From assembly GCF_029227915.1 (NCBI RefSeq), contig NC_079887.1, forward strand, positions 2,294,001 to 2,358,000: 64,000 bases of DNA, read 5' to 3'. Source of the stretch: Hydractinia symbiolongicarpus (taxonomy: Eukaryota; Cnidaria; Hydrozoa; Anthoathecata; Hydractiniidae). The translations under genes and the position numbers were made by a program. Under the pieces are notes generated by a model. It was given only the letters and a program-made list of their open reading frames with translations, was not told where the DNA came from and ran no database searches. This document shows positions 19,201 through 33,242 of this stretch, piece by piece (position 1 is the first letter of the stretch; every line of letters starts with the position of its first letter).

Positions 19201-22200
19201 GTATAGTCAAAAGTATACAAAGAAAGTACCCAGGGAGTAAACTCATTTCCCGAACGATTTTTTATATTATTTTTTTACCACTAAACGCATGAGACTTGTA
19301 GTTTTCAAAAATATTTTCATATTTGATGGGACGCTTAATAAAAGAAGTTTAATCGCCGGCAAACGAAAATCCGCGATTTCCCGTAAATCCCGGACTCGGC
19401 CCGTATAGTCAAAAGTATACAAAGAAAGTACCCATGAAGTAAACTCCTTTCCCGAACGATTTTTTAAATTTTTTTTTCACCACTAAAACGCATGAGACTT
19501 GTAGTTTTCAAAAATGTTTTCATTTTTGATGAGACGCTTAATGAAAGAGGTTTAATTGCCGGCAAACGAAATCCCGCGTTTTCCCGTAAATCCGGGGCTT
19601 GGCCCGTATAGTCGAATGTATACAAAGAAAGTACCCAGGGAGTAAACTCATTTCCCGAACGATTTTTTAAACTTTTTTTTCACCACTAAAACGCATGAGA
19701 CTTGTAGTTTTCAAAAATGTTTTCATTTTTGATGAGACGCTGAATAAAAGAAGTTTAATCGCCGGCAAACGAAAACCTGCAATTTCCCGTAAATCCCGGA
19801 CTTGGACCGTATAGTTAAAAGTATACGAAGAAAGCACCCAGGGAGTAAACTCATTTTCCGAACGATTTTTTAAAATATTTTTTCACCACTAAAACGCATG
19901 AGACTTGTAGTTTTCAAAAATGTTTTCATTTTTGATGAGACGCTGAATAAAAGAAGTTTAATCGCCGGCAAACGAAAACCTGCGATTTCCCGTAAATCCC
20001 GGACTCGGCCCGTATAGTCAAAAGTATACAAAGAAAGTACCCAGGGTGTAAACTCATTTCCCGAACGATTTTTTAAATTATTATTTCACCACTAAAGCCC
20101 ATGAGACTTGTAGTTTTTAAAAATGTTTTCATTTTTGATGAGACGCTGAATAAAAAAAGTTTAATCGCCGGCAAACGAAAACCTGCGATTTCCCGTAAAT
20201 CCCGGACTCGGCCCGTATAGTAATGAAAGTACCCGGGATGTAAACTCATTTCCCCAAACGATTTTTTAAATTATTATTTCACCACTAAAACCCATGAGAC
20301 TTGTAGTTTTTAAAAATGTTTTCATTTTTGATGAGACGCTGAATAAAAGAAGTTTAATCGCCGGCAAACGAAAACCCGCGACTTCCCGTAAATCCCGGAT
20401 TCGGCCCGTATAGTCAAAAGTATACAAAGAAAGTACCCAGGGAGTAAACACATTTCCCGAACGATTTTTTAAATTATATTTTCATCACTAAAACGCGTGA
20501 GACTTGTAGTTTTCAAAAATGTTTTCATTTTTGATGAGACGCTGAATGAAAGAAGTTTAATCGCCGGCAAACGAAAACCTGCGATTTCCCGTAAATCCCG
20601 GACTCTGCCCGTATAGTCAAAAGTATACAAAGAAAGTACCCAGGGTGTAAACTCATTTCCCGAACGATTTTTTAAATTATTATTTCACCACTAAAGCCCA
20701 TGAGACTTGTAGTTTTCAAAAATGTTTTCATTTTTGATGAGACGCTGAATAAAAGAAGTTTAATCGCCGGCAAACGAAAACCCGCCATTTCCCATAAACC
20801 CCGGACTCGGCCCGTATAGTAATGAAATTACCCGGGATGTAAACTCATTTCCCGAACGATTTTTTAAGTTATTATTTCACCACTAAAACCCATGAGACTT
20901 GTAGTTTTCAAAAATGTTTTCATTTTTGATGAGACGCTGAATAAAAGAAGTTTAATCGCCGGCAAACGAAAACCTGCGATTTCCCGTAAATCCCGGACTC
21001 GGCCCGTACAGTCAAAAGTATACAAAGAAAGTACCAAGGGTGTAAACTCATTTCCCGAACGATTTTTTAAATTATTATTTCACCACTAAAGCCCATGAGA
21101 CTTGTAGTTTTCAAAAATGTTTTCATTTTTGATGAGACGCTGAATAAAAGAAGTTTAATCGCCGGCAAACGAAAACCTGCGATTTCCCGTAAATCCCGGA
21201 CTCGGCCCGTATAGTAATGAAAGTACCCGGGATGTAAACTCATTTCCCGAACGATTTTTTAAGTTATTATTTCACCACTAAAACCCATGAGACTTGTAGT
21301 TTTTAAAAATGTTTTCATTTTTGATGAGACGCTGAATAAAAGAAGTTTAATCGCCGGCAAACGAAAACCCGCCATTTCCCGTAAACCCAGGACTCGACCC
21401 GTATAGTCAAAAGTATACAAAGAAAGTACCCAGGGAGTAAACTCATTTCCCGAACGATTTTTTATATTATTTTTTTACCACTAAACGCATGAGACTTGTA
21501 GTTTTCAAAAATATTTTCATATTTGATGGGACGCTGAATAAAAGAAGTTTAATCGCCGGCAAACGAAAATCCGCGATTTCCCGTAAATCCCGGACTCGGC
21601 CCGTATAGTCAAAAGTATACAAAGAAAGTACCCATGAAGTAAACTCCTTTCCCGAACGATTTTTTAAATTTTTTTTCACCACTAAAACGCATGAGACTTG
21701 TAGTTTTCAAAAATGTTTTCATTTTTGATGAGACGCTTAATGAAAGAGGTTTAATTGCCGGCAAACGAAATCCCGCGTTTTCCCGTAAATCCGGGGCTTG
21801 GCCCGTATAGTCGAATGTATACAAAGAAAGTACCCAGGGAGTAAACTCATTTCCCGAACGATTTTTTAAACTTTTTTTTCACCACTAAAACGCATGAGAC
21901 TTGTAGTTTTCAAAAATGTTTTCATTTTTGATGAGACGCTGAATAAAAGAAGTTTAATCGCCGGCAAACGAAAACCTGCAATTTCCCGTAAATCCCGGAC
22001 TTGGACCGTATAGTTAAAAGTATACGAAGAAAGCACCCAGGGAGTAAACTCATTTTCCGAACGATTTTTTAAAATATTTTTTGACCACTAAAACGCATGA
22101 GACTTGTAGTTTTCAAAAATGTTTTCATTTTCGATGAGACGCTGAATAAAAGAAGTTTAATCGCCGGCAAACGAAAACCTGCGATTTCCCGTAAATCCCG

Positions 22201-24243
22201 GACTCGGCCCGTATAGTCAAAAGTATACAAAGAAAGTACCCAGGGTGTAAACTCATTTCCCGAACGATTTTTTAAATTATTATTTCACCACTAAAGCCCA
22301 TGAGACTTGTAGTTTTTAAAAATGTTTTCATTTTTGATGAGACGCTGAATAAAAAAAGTTTAATCGCCGGCAAACGAAAACCTGCGATTTCCCGTAAATC
22401 CCGGACTCGGCCCGTATAGTAATGAAAGTACCCGGGATGTAAACTCATTTCCCCAAACGATTTTTTAAATTATTATTTCACCACTAAAACCCATGAGACT
22501 TGTAGTTTTTAAAAATGTTTTCATTTTTGATGAGACGCTGAATAAAAGAAGTTTAATCGCCGGCAAACGAAAACCCGCGACTTCCCGTAAATCCCGGATT
22601 CGGCCCGTATAGTCAAAAGTATACAAAGAAAGTACCCAGGGAGTAAACTCATTTCCCGAACGATTTTTTAAATTATATTTTCACCACTAAAACGCGTGAG
22701 ACTTGTAGTTTTCAAAAATGTTTTCATTTTTGATGAGACGCTGAATGAAAGAAGTTTAATCGCCGGCAAACGAAAACCTGCGATTTCCCGTAAATCCCGG
22801 ACTCTGCCCGTATAGTCAAAAGTATACAAAGAAAGTACCCAGGGTGTAAACTCATTTCCCGAACGATTTTTTAAATTATTATTTCACCACTAAAGCCCAT
22901 GAGACTTGTAGTTTTCAAAAATGTTTTCATTTTTGATGAGACGCTGAATAAAAGAAGTTTAATCGCCGGCAAACGAAAACCCGCCATTTCCCATAAACCC
23001 CGGACTCAGCCCGTATAGTAATGAAATTACCCGGGATGTAAACTCATTTCCCGAACGATTTTTTAAGTTATTATTTCACCACTAAAACCCATGAGACTTG
23101 TAGTTTTCAAAAATGTTTTCATTTTTGATGAGACGCTGAATAAAAGAAGTTTAATCGCCGGCAAACGAAAACCTGCGATTTCCCGTAAATCCCGGACTCG
23201 GCCCGTACAGTCAAAAGTATACAAAGAAAGTACCAAGGGTGTAAACTCATTTCCCGAACGATTTTTTAAATTATTATTTCACCACTAAAGCCCATGAGAC
23301 TTGTGGTTTTTAAAAATGTTTTCATTTTTGATGAGACGCTGAATAAAAGAAGTTTAATCGCCGGCAAACGAAAACCCGCCATTTCCCGTAAACCCCGCCT
23401 CGGCCCGCATAGTCAAAAGTATACAAAGAAAGTACCCAGGGAGTAAACTCATTTCCCGAACGATTTTTTAAATTATTTTTTCACCACTAAAACGCATGAG
23501 ACTTGTAGTTTTCAAAATTGTTTTCATTTTTGATGAGACGCTGAATAAAAGAAGTTTAATCGCCGGCAAACGAAAACCTGCGATTTCCCGTAAATCGCGG
23601 ACTCGGCCCGTATAGTCAAAAGTATACAAAGAAAGTACCCAGAGTGTAAACTCATTTCCCGAACGTTTTTTTAAATTTTTATTTCACCACTAAAGCCCAT
23701 GAGACTTGTAGTTTTTAAAAATGTTTTCATTTTTGATGAGACGCTCAATAAAAGAAGTTTAAACGCCGGCAAAAGAAAACCCGCGACTTCCCGTAAATCC
23801 CGGACTCGGCCCGTATAGTTAAAAGTATACAAAGAAAGTACCCAGGGAGTAAACTCATTTCCCGAACGATTTTTTAAAATATTTTTTCACCACTAAAAAG
23901 CATGAGACTTGTAGTTTTCAAAAATGTTTTCATTTTTGATGAGACGATGAATAAAAGAAGTTTAATCGCCGGCAAACGAAAACCTGCGATTTCCCGGAAA
24001 TCCCGGACTCGGCCCGTATAGTAATGAAAGTACCCGGGATGTAAACTCATTTCCCGAACGATTTTTTAAATTATTATTTCACCACTAAAACCCATGAGAC
24101 TTGTAGTTTTTAAAAATGTTTTCATTTTTGATGAGACGCTGAATAAAAGAAGTTTAATCGCCGGCAAACGAAAACCCGCGACTTCCCGTAAATCCCGGAT
24201 TCGGCCCGTATAGTCAAAAGTATACAAAGAAAGTACCCAGGGA
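16245..24243 (+). repeat. Satellite array block 2
   Basis: About 40 monomers in the same orientation as block 1 fill the space between the two transposon copies. The first 2.1 kb (to about 18357) has the same order of variants as the start of block 3 (33921 to about 36033), including ATTCCCGGC, GAACAAAAG and ACCGGACCCGG markers at a constant offset of 17676. Long (203) and short (192) monomers alternate irregularly. A diverged variant with GATGGGACGCTTAAT and one with TAATTGCCGGC-GTTTTCCCG appear here for the first time. Confidence 0.97.
18893..23290 (+). repeat. 2.2-kb higher-order repeat, two copies
   Basis: About eleven monomers recur in order at a spacing of 2199-2200 bp. Examples are GTAAACCCAGGACTCGACCC at 19181 and 21381, and the unusual CCGTACAGTC monomer at 20892 and 23091. 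The same unit returns in block 3 (39270 to 41470, again 2200 bp). Confidence 0.85.
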
Positions 24244-24263
24244 CTCGTCGACGTTAAGGCGCG
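24244..24263 (+). repeat. Left terminal inverted repeat, copy 2
   Basis: Identical to the left end of copy 1, starting CTCGTCGACG directly after the satellite GGGA. Confidence 0.85.
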
Positions 24264-25407
24264 TTCTTGCGGCTCCTCGTTATTTTAACTCGCTTAATTT
24301 TATTTACGGCTTTGGCGAGTAATATTCTAACGCGCTATCTGGTCCGCAGATTTAATTAATTACAAAGTAGCGTGGCACGCCACCATTATTACATTGATTT
24401 CATTTGGGTTCTTTACTTGTCCTGATTTGTTTTGTGTCAAGTTTGGTTGAAGAAAGAATTGTTAGAAGAAAGAAGGCTAACAAGTGTAAGTTTTTTTTAC
24501 TCCAATACGGTGCTATATTGTCAGGAACAAAATTATATTCATAATATAATAAACTTTTGGAGATTTCTAGCCGCTTTAGCTAGCTATACTCCACTCCTGC
24601 CCCACCAAGAATGGTTAAAAATAGAAGAGTTTATCTAAGAATTTTTATGTTGTTATTCGATCTCTTTTCACAAAAATATTCTTGTTTTTTCTTGTTTTTT
24701 CTAAATCATACTCTACCAAAACCAAAATCTCTAGCTATACTAACTAAAACTGCTTACCAAAGGTAGCTAATGTTAAAAAAATTATAAAATTTTTGCCTTT
24801 CGTACACTAAAAAATTATATATTGACTAACTCTGTAAGCCACATAGCAATGTGTTTTTATGTATATATATATATATATCAAATTGAGATACTTATTTAGT
24901 CAAAATATCCATAAATACATTTAGGAACTAAATTAAATTTAGAAAATATTTTAAATATTTATATAACGATAATCGTATATGATAACCATAACTGTATAAA
25001 ATAACTAATAACTGTAGAAACTTAAACTAATCTGAGCTACATTCACATTTAACTAGCTTAAAAGTTTATAATACAGCCTTTTTAACAAAAGTTTCTTCTC
25101 ATTTTCTTCCTTAATTTAACTGTTGTTTATGTATGGGAGCATGTGATCGCAAAACAAAATATAAATTTCAGTCGTTAAACAAGTTTGCCAACGTGAAATC
25201 AATTAAATTACAAAATCTGTAATACTTCTCAACTTTTCCAAATCACTACAGTTTATCGAAAACGTTTTCCCTATATTTTCAAATGTTAATGTTTTACTAA
25301 AAACTATTAACATTAACATTAAACTATTATTAAAGTATACTTTATAATATAAAAACTTCTGTTTACAACACTTTCAGTTCAAATTTGACTTTAACCTTAT
25401 TGTAAAA
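24264..25407. other. Non-coding 3' flank of the transposon gene, copy 2
   Basis: The same content as 6578-7721, including the TA run (about 24860) and the inverted repeat at 25282-25320. One T-to-C change (AAAGTTTCTTC near 25097) separates it from copy 1. No gene is seen. Confidence 0.6.
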
Positions 25408-26110
25408 TCAAAAAAGTTCTTTTTTTAAAGCTTTACAATAACGTAAGACCTTTATTGTTTCTTTGTATTTTTTTGTCTCTTCGTCTTTTTCCGGGACTAA
25501 TTTTACACTGTGTTTGGTATCTTGCAAAGCGGTAAATTCTAGATCTTTTAATTCTTCCATTTTTGTTCTTTCTGCAATTTTCACTTTGACTTCAACTTCT
25601 GCCACACACAATTTATAGTTTTCTGTCAATTCTTTTGTTTTTCCAGACTTCATACGTTTGCGCAATCGATCATACTTGTAAACAAGAGCTATATCAGCAA
25701 GTATTGATTTTAGCATTCTTGCTGTGTTACCAATCTCTTTCTCAGTTTGAGGAACATTCATTGGTTTTCTTTTAATTTTAAACAAAGAATCACCCTTATC
25801 TACTGTATTATTGGGAGCGAAATGTGGGAGTATAGTAGGAAAAATAGCTTTATTTGAAATAGGTGTCGATGTTACAGGTGCAAATTTTTTCGAACATGGT
25901 GTCGAAGGTACAACGGGTGGAAACAATGGTGTAGTAGGTGCCTCGAAATTGGTAACAGGTGATACTGAGATACTGGTTGACATGAATTCCTTCTTTTCAT
26001 TCACACTGTATTCGAAATGTTTTAAATTATCCAAGAATACCGTGGTGTTTTCTTTAGTTACTTTGTAGGCTGGGATAATTTCAGTATTTTTTAAGCAATC
26101 AACCCATAAC
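25408..26110 (-). CDS. Exon 9 (C-terminal exon) of transposon gene, copy 2
   Basis: As exon 9 of copy 1, with I1135L and G1140A in the helical region after the Pro/Thr-rich linker. Confidence 0.8.
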
Positions 26111-29100
26111 CTGGACAAAAATTAAAATTACAAAATATTGTAAATTTGAAAATTTAAGTATTAAAGGTGTATTTTTAAATTCAAATTTGTGAACTGTAAA
26201 ACTTTTTGTAACTAGGTAGACAAAGATATAATTTACCCTTAGATATATGTGGTAATAAAGGTGTATTTTAAGATATATACATTACTTTTTCAGGTAATCC
26301 TCTTCCTGATTCAATGTCCACGATCGGAAATGATGCAACTTCAATGTGCTGTCTAATGGTAATTTTTCTTCATTTTTTATGAAAATACCTGTTGGTGTTT
26401 CTTCCCACCACTTGTGACTGTCCAAAATGAAGTCAGCGATACGTTTAAGATATGTTTCGTGATTTCTTGGGTATTCTTTTATCCAGTCAAATGGGATCAG
26501 TGTGCCTAAATAATGACAATAGGTACATAAATTTTAATTCAATATTAGCAAGAAAATCTTAATTTGTCCTTAAGAATAACTAAATTTCCTAATTTTTACA
26601 TCAAATTTGTCCAAAATTTGTTTAATTATAGATTATAGATACTAGTCAATAAGGCCCGTGGAAAAATCCACTGAGGAGGCAGGATAAAAATGAAAAAGAA
26701 GCGTTAAAATTGTTTTAACGTCAAAGTTTGGTAAATTACAGAACAAAATTATAAGCGATGTTTTATAGAATTTGTTAAAGAAAATTGTAAGGAATATAAT
26801 CGTCTTTGTAAAAGTCACGGACAGACAGACAGAAGCTCCGTATTATTATAAGATATGAATTATATAGGTTACATTTTTGCAAAATGTTTTCCAAGGGACT
26901 GAATGAAAATTAATACCTGTCATTGCATTACTAATTGGTTTGTACAATTCCTTGAATTCTTTTTCTTCTCTTTCTTCCAGCTCAATACCCTCATTTAACT
27001 TTTCTGCTGCTTGCAATCGAATTATCGCATTGGCTATAATGTTATCACCATGATTGTTAGATGTTAACTTAGTGAAGGTTTTCAATGGATTGAACATGGC
27101 TTCCTCCTTCTCAGTATTAGCTGTACGCCCAGAGATCAATCGTAATTGAGTACAGGAATGACGCATTAAGGAGTGGTAGTAAACACCGAAGAATTTCCGT
27201 GATGTCAATGACTTCAAGCTACCCTTTATATAGATTTTAGTCAGCATTGAGTGAATATGTGTTGCATTAATCAATCTCAATATGACTGGAGTGCTTCGTT
27301 CTTTATCAGGAAGGTATAAAATTTCCTGTATTTCACATAGAGTTGTCAACATTTTCACAGCAAAAGTATCTTCCAAATTTTTTATAGCCCAATTTGTGGC
27401 TATCAATAAGCTTCTTCTATAGTCACTAGAATTTTTAGCCTCTTTGTTGTTAAAAGAACTATCAATAATTTTAATTAGCTCTTGCTTTTTGTCAATGTGG
27501 TGTGGAAGTTCATTGTATATGTTTTTTATGTAATTGGATATGTCGTGTAATGGTTCATTGTTTAATACTTCGTATTTTCCAAGGTTCACTTCCTCCAGTG
27601 TATTGTTAATGTTCTCAAACATTAATGCTGGTAATCGTTGTATACCATGGACACTTTCAAGTAAAAGGGATTGTAGCTCTTTAAGTGTTGTGGAGCACGA
27701 GAACTGTATTTTTCTTTGGTGAAGCTCATGAATTAGTTGATCTTTTTTTAAGTTCTGGAAAACTTTCACCTTGCCATCATGGAGTGCATCGGTGGCACGT
27801 ATTGTCATCTTCACCTGAGCCATTCTATCATGCAGTGATAAATGATCCAAGTTGTATGAATGGACCATACTGCTTGCACAATCAGCATGAATTCCACAAG
27901 AGTGACAGTAAAAATTTCCGCCCTTTTGTTGCCCTGCTTCAAAAGCTGCAGCTGGACTATCACCCTTGAAAATTCTCATAACATCAGTGATGTTGAATTC
28001 TTTTTCAACTGGTGATGTTATCTTCAAAATATCTTCCAGTCGATCACTACTGTATAGCAGCTGCTGGTCATTAGAAGGACATCTAGCTAACAGGTAAAAC
28101 TCTGGCTTCTCTACTGTAGCTTGAATGTTGACTTTTTTGTTAGTCTTTTTCATGTATTCCTCATCTGTATAAAACACTGCTGGGTCATACATGCATGAAA
28201 CTAACATTAGAAGGTGACTATGACTGGCAAGAGATGAACCATCATGCCAACACATCAAGTGCCTTGTTCTTTCTATCTCTTGAACCTTTTTAATAATGTC
28301 TTCATGACTGACCAGCTTGTCAAACTCATTTACACTTTTTAGAAAATTAATTAGTTCTTCTATTTCCATTCCGTACAATTGTTCATCAGTGTGAAGCCTC
28401 ATATATTGCCTATGCTTTCTTAGCATGTCACGTCTGATATCTGACAGTTCCATTTTTCTACCCAAGATTTCTACAGTTTCTTCAACAACTTTATTGTTTC
28501 GAAGTACAACTTTTTCAAACTTTTGAGGCACAATGAGGTGACCTAAGTTGTAATCTCCACTGGCAATTTTTTCTTTTAATTTTTCAGTTACTTGTTGATT
28601 CGTAACTTCTACGGGTATCGACAGATCTTTGAAGTTTGGAACGTTCAACCTGAAGAGAATGTTGTACATAAATATTAGCAAAGTTGGGACGAGGTTTGGT
28701 TAAAAAGAAAACAATTAGTATGTAGATATACCTTCGTTTTTTCCTTCTAATTCTTGTGAAACTATCATTAATATCATTAGCAGTAACACAGCAGCGGAAT
28801 CTGTTAATGTTGCAACCACATAATGTCAGCAGTTCTTTCATTATCTGCCCAGCATTGGCAGGTGTAATACCTGAAAAATATATAATCATTTAAGCCTAAG
28901 TACACGTTTTTTTAAAAGAACACTAAAATGTTCTTAACATACCATTTTTGCTTTTCAAATTGTACCGTCTTGCCAAATCAGTGAAATTTATTTTAAATTC
29001 ATCTGGATATTTGTTAATTTCAGTTATACAATCTTGTTGCTCCCATGTGTACTGCTGGAGATCACCAGTATGTGAATGTGGTCTTTTTATACCCTAGAAA

Positions 29101-30573
29101 TATGTTCAAAACAGATGACAAGCTGTGATCATTAAATAACATGGATTTTAGTAGAAGTGTAAGTTATCATTTGGTGATTGAATTGCAGCTGTTGCACTTA
29201 CAGCTCTTATTTTTTCTAACTCGTCTGAAGTTCTTCGTATTGCATTTTGCTTACTCTCAAAACCAGCTCGCAGTCGCAATTTGTTTCGGTTACGTAAAGA
29301 AACGGGTACACCAAATGTTCTAAAAAATGAATAATATGATGATTTAATACGATTCTATCTTTTTTAGGAGAGATTACAAGACGAAAACACGCTTAATCTC
29401 GAATAATCATCGCGAATGTAAAATAAATAATCTTGCAACCGTGGTGACAAAGATAGTGACAATTTTTGTATATGAAAATTTTGTTTGTTCATTTTAGTAC
29501 CTCTGCCCCATACATACCTTTCTACTACTGTTTCGCTCCACTGATTTTCAATGTCAAGTTTTACAGCATTGACCAGCTCGTTCTTCTCTTTCTTCTCATT
29601 CTTTATCACCATTGTCTTAAAGTGTGACGTGAAGGAAAGATTATGATTTGCTTTGAATTCATCGTCTAATTTTTGAAGAGTTGCCTTGGTCTGCGCCTAA
29701 AAATATTTTTAAGATTAATTGATACAACTTAGCCATTTCATAGAACAATTTTATAAGAATGAAAGATGTCCCGTGATTTTTTACATGCGTATCCAAAATG
29801 AACACCAAACGTATATTTTTACTTTCGGACTTCTGGTCGTAACTTGTAACTCTGATTTCCGGCTTTATTGATTATTATGAACGCAACTTCTCTTTTTCTC
29901 ATTTTGATTATGCCGAATGAAAATAGACATAAAGCTGGGAACGAGTTTGTTATTAAAGATCAGTGGAATAAAGGAGGTCATCTGGTATTTTTAATTAACG
30001 TACCTTCAAATTTCTTTCTTTGTACAATCCTGCTATGTCAGCTTTTTTTTTCAAGCTAAGTTTGCGTACGGGAAACAAACCCAAGTTCTCTTTCCATATC
30101 GCATTGTTTTGGCATCCAGGACAATTTTCAAACTGGTGTATTATCTTCTTGTCTGTCGACAATCTCTTCCATTTTTCATTCCCGAAACATTCAACGAGTT
30201 TATTTTTTGATTGGTGGTCTGTCTTTGCTAATGCACGGATGTTGTCAATAATTTTAGGGAAGCACCTTAGAAAGAAAAAAAACGATATTCAACAGCCTGG
30301 GAAAATAGTCATCCCCACTTTTGATTTATGAAAAGATGGATATAAATTTTTTTAAATATATGATTTTTACCTTCTAAATGTATCATAATTTATACTTCTT
30401 AAATCAGAATGAACTTCAAGTAACTTGTTAAATTGATGTTTCAACACCCGTCCCGTAAAAACCTTTTTTGTTTCACCATCGCACTTCTTGAGACCATGCC
30501 TCTCCGTCAAAATTTGATATACTCCAATTTTTATAAAACCACAAGTTAATGGATCGAGAATAGATGATGCCAT
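25408..30573 (-). CDS. Nine-exon putative transposase gene, copy 2 (about 1235 aa)
   Basis: Exons on the minus strand: 30573-30371, 30265-30004, 29696-29518, 29319-29202, 29093-28943, 28870-28732, 28649-26917, 26505-26286, 26110-25408. All splice sites and phases of copy 1 are preserved and the reading frame is intact. Compared with copy 1 I see six residue changes: K93E, S123A (both in the N-terminal Cys/His region), K347R (basic stretch, two adjacent base changes), L451I, I1135L and G1140A. None hits the WHDGS, zinc-knuckle or SGRTANTEKEE segments. K93E lies next to C94. Whether either copy is expressed cannot be told from sequence. Confidence 0.8.
26917..28649 (-). CDS. Exon 7 (main exon) of transposon gene, copy 2
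   Basis: Identical to copy 1 apart from L451I in the segment before WHDGS. It carries the same motif series: WHDGS, YDPA, Cys/His knuckle, NNEPLHDI, SGRTANTEKEE. Confidence 0.85.
28732..28870 (-). CDS. Exon 6 of transposon gene, copy 2
   Basis: As exon 6 of copy 1, with AAA to AGG (K347R) inside what is a pure ten-base homopolymer run in copy 1. The run is interrupted here (TTTTTTCCTT on the plus strand). Confidence 0.8.
30004..30265 (-). CDS. Exon 2 of transposon gene, copy 2
   Basis: As exon 2 of copy 1 but with K93E (AAA to GAA) and S123A (TCG to GCG), flanking the C94/H111/C116/C119 cluster. Splice sites are unchanged. Confidence 0.8.
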
Positions 30574-30868
30574 ATTGTACCAATTTCTCTTCAAAAATTT
30601 TGTCGCGCGCTTTCGATTCGATTTTGGCGGTAAAATTGGAGAATGGGCGCAATTGGCCCGTAAGAAAATTAGGGGACTGCGCAATTGTCATTTCCAAACC
30701 TAATTGGTTGGATGCTACTTTGTATCGTCCTTTTTTTCATTATTGACGCCGTAACCATAGCAACACAATAACATTTGTGTTTTTTTTATTTCAAGCAAAT
30801 AGCCAAGATCAGGTTAAGGGCTTCCAACAAGTATATATGTACTTAGATATAGTCCACGGGATAATAGG

Positions 30869-31054
30869 ACCCATATTTTAAGATTTTACTCTCACCTTCG
30901 GAGATTAATATCTAAACGGTTTGAAAAAATAGATGAGATTATAACTGTAAGAAAAATAGTAAATGTATGGAATTTATTGCCCACAGAAGTGACAGGGCTT
31001 GCACCTGTTCTGCATGATAAATCAGCAGCTATCCAAACACACTTCTTTCAGTAA
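30869..31054 (+). pseudogene. Possible LINE C-terminal remnant, copy 2
   Basis: The same fragment as at 13183-13368 (VRKIVNVWNLLPTEV, stop at 31052-31054), with no change seen. It was present before the duplication. Confidence 0.45.
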
Positions 31055-31794
31055 ATGAACAATAAAATCACACTTCGTTTAGTAAATAAACAATAAAACC
31101 TAACATGATAATGATAGTTATATTTGTTTAATGATGGGTAAGGAGGGCTAGGTGTAGAAAAGAAGTGGATATGAGAATAGAAATTAAAACTTCCCATTGA
31201 GTTATTTGTTGCTTATTTGAAAATACCTATTTCTAAAAGCTTAGGCAAAATTAATTCTTCAAATTTCATGGGAAAATGTAGTCATCCGCTAAAATAAAGA
31301 ATTTTGAGACCACTTATATGCAAAAATAAGTTCCACAAAAATTTCCTCCACAAATAATTTGTTCAAATACAAAATAGAATCAACAACTCGATCAAAGTGA
31401 AACATGTATATATATAAATGGCCTGTTTACGTAACAAATTTTCACCCAATTGTGAAACTTTACAAAACTTGCACAAATTTCCTTTTGTGAATTAGTTCAG
31501 TTTAGATATTGTGCAGGAATTATAGTATATAACCTATTTTTGCTTATATCCTTTGTCTAAAGTGAATTTGTATTAAATTTACAGGGAAAATTAAAAAAGA
31601 GCTGGAATTAACGTAAAATGCAAAATAAAAGATTGCGAAAGTTTGTCCTTTTTTAAAAAATGCCTTTCTTTAAACTACACATTTTAGAGCAAATTGCAAA
31701 AAAAATCCACAAAAGTTAAGTATATATATATTAGGTTATATTTCTATCCACTTAAAAATTAAAATGGTGCTGTTTAATGTATTGGAAATATTAA
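31055..31794. other. AT-rich gene-free stretch in transposon copy 2
   Basis: The counterpart of 13369-14108. One C-to-T change (GAGCAAATTGC near 31694) was seen. No gene. Confidence 0.5.
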
Positions 31795-31931
31795 CCCTAT
31801 AATAACTGTTTATGAGGGCAATACTGGAGAATATTGACCAACGTCAAAGTATTGCCAGAGCTTGCGAGGGCAATACGTGACAGGGGTCAATATTCTAAGG
31901 TATTGCCCGAAATAAACAGTTATTATATGGA
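31795..31931. mobile_element. Foldback / MITE-like sequence, copy 2
   Basis: The counterpart of 14109-14245, with the same ATAATAACTGTTTA arms and internal GGGCAATA inverted repeat. Confidence 0.6.
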
Positions 31932-32436
31932 TTATTATCCGGTTACTGCATTTTACAACAAAAAATATAACATTATAAGCAGGATGTAGAAACTATGTCT
32001 TTATAGACACTATTCCCATGGAACGTACATTCGAACTAAAAATATATTTTTTTAAATCGAATATCGTGTAAACATTACAGGATTTTATCGTAGCTACAAA
32101 CTAAAAGATAAAAGTAAGTTTCACTTCTGTTTCACGTTTTGTTTACTTTTTTCCGTGTTTATTTACATTTAATGCTACCGTATTTAAACTATAAACACTG
32201 TTGCTATGGTAGCGGGCAATACCGTGGAATATTATGACGTAAGTTCTAACCAATCACATTGCTCGATTTTCGAAAATATCGATGCCGCCCTATTGCGTGG
32301 CAGGCAAAAAGATCCAGGCACTAGGTAGGCGAGGTCCTATTTACCTTAAAGCGAAAAAGGAGCCAAATTCACAAAAATTAAGCAAACAAAAATTAATCCC
32401 GCAAGAACTTATCCCGCATTAATTAACATTAATTAT

Positions 32437-32745
32437 GGCACCGTAGGTGAGTGGTTATAGCTCTCGTACTCTGTGCGGGAGACCAGGGTTCGATTCCTCT
32501 TGACGGCGATTCAACATGTGAGGGAAATTGGGAAGATGGCACACTGTGTGGGCCGTTGGATGTTGCCGGGAGTTGTCTAGTAGAGCGCGGGCCCTAATTG
32601 GGGCGTAGCGCAAAATGAGCATTAAATACTCTAGGACTCTCCATCTAAGCCATAGCCCCTGCTGGAAATAATAGACAGGGTATATCCCTCGATATTTGTG
32701 AGGCTAGCCATGTAAAATATGCACATCTATCTATCTACCTACACA
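32437..32745 (+). mobile_element. tRNA-derived SINE, copy 2
   Basis: The counterpart of 14751-15062 with intact A-box-like and B-box motifs. The body lacks 3 bp (ATTGGGGCG instead of ATTGGGTCTGCG), and the tail has a T-to-C change (CTATCTACCTAC). Confidence 0.75.
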
Positions 32746-33242
32746 CATAAGGTAGTCTGTTTCTTCGCATGAAGGTATCGGTACGACTTTATATGAATAT
32801 ATGTCAATCAGAAGGTATCCATCTACACTGGCTTAAAGCCTCAACACAATGTTTCTGTAGTAGAAAGAAATGGACTGAAAAAGACCTTTCCGCTCAGCTA
32901 GCAAGCTCCCACATCTTTCAGCCTGCCACGCAGTTGTTAGAGCCAGCAGGGCCTATCGTGAAAAATGTAAACATTCAAAAAGTTCTATAAATTTGTACAA
33001 TATATATCACACACAGGACACAAACATTTTTTATGTGTAGCTAGCTATAGCTACCAAAACACATTAGGAAGCAAACAAACACAAAAGGAAGCATACAAAT
33101 TGCAAAACATATCTGGCTAGCTAAGCATTAGAAATTAAACTTATAATATTATTGCTAACCATATTGAAAGAGAAAGAGAAAGCTAGCTAGGAGAAGAGAC
33201 TTCATTTTATGATGGCTTCTGCAAAGTTGCAGTTTGCTTGTT

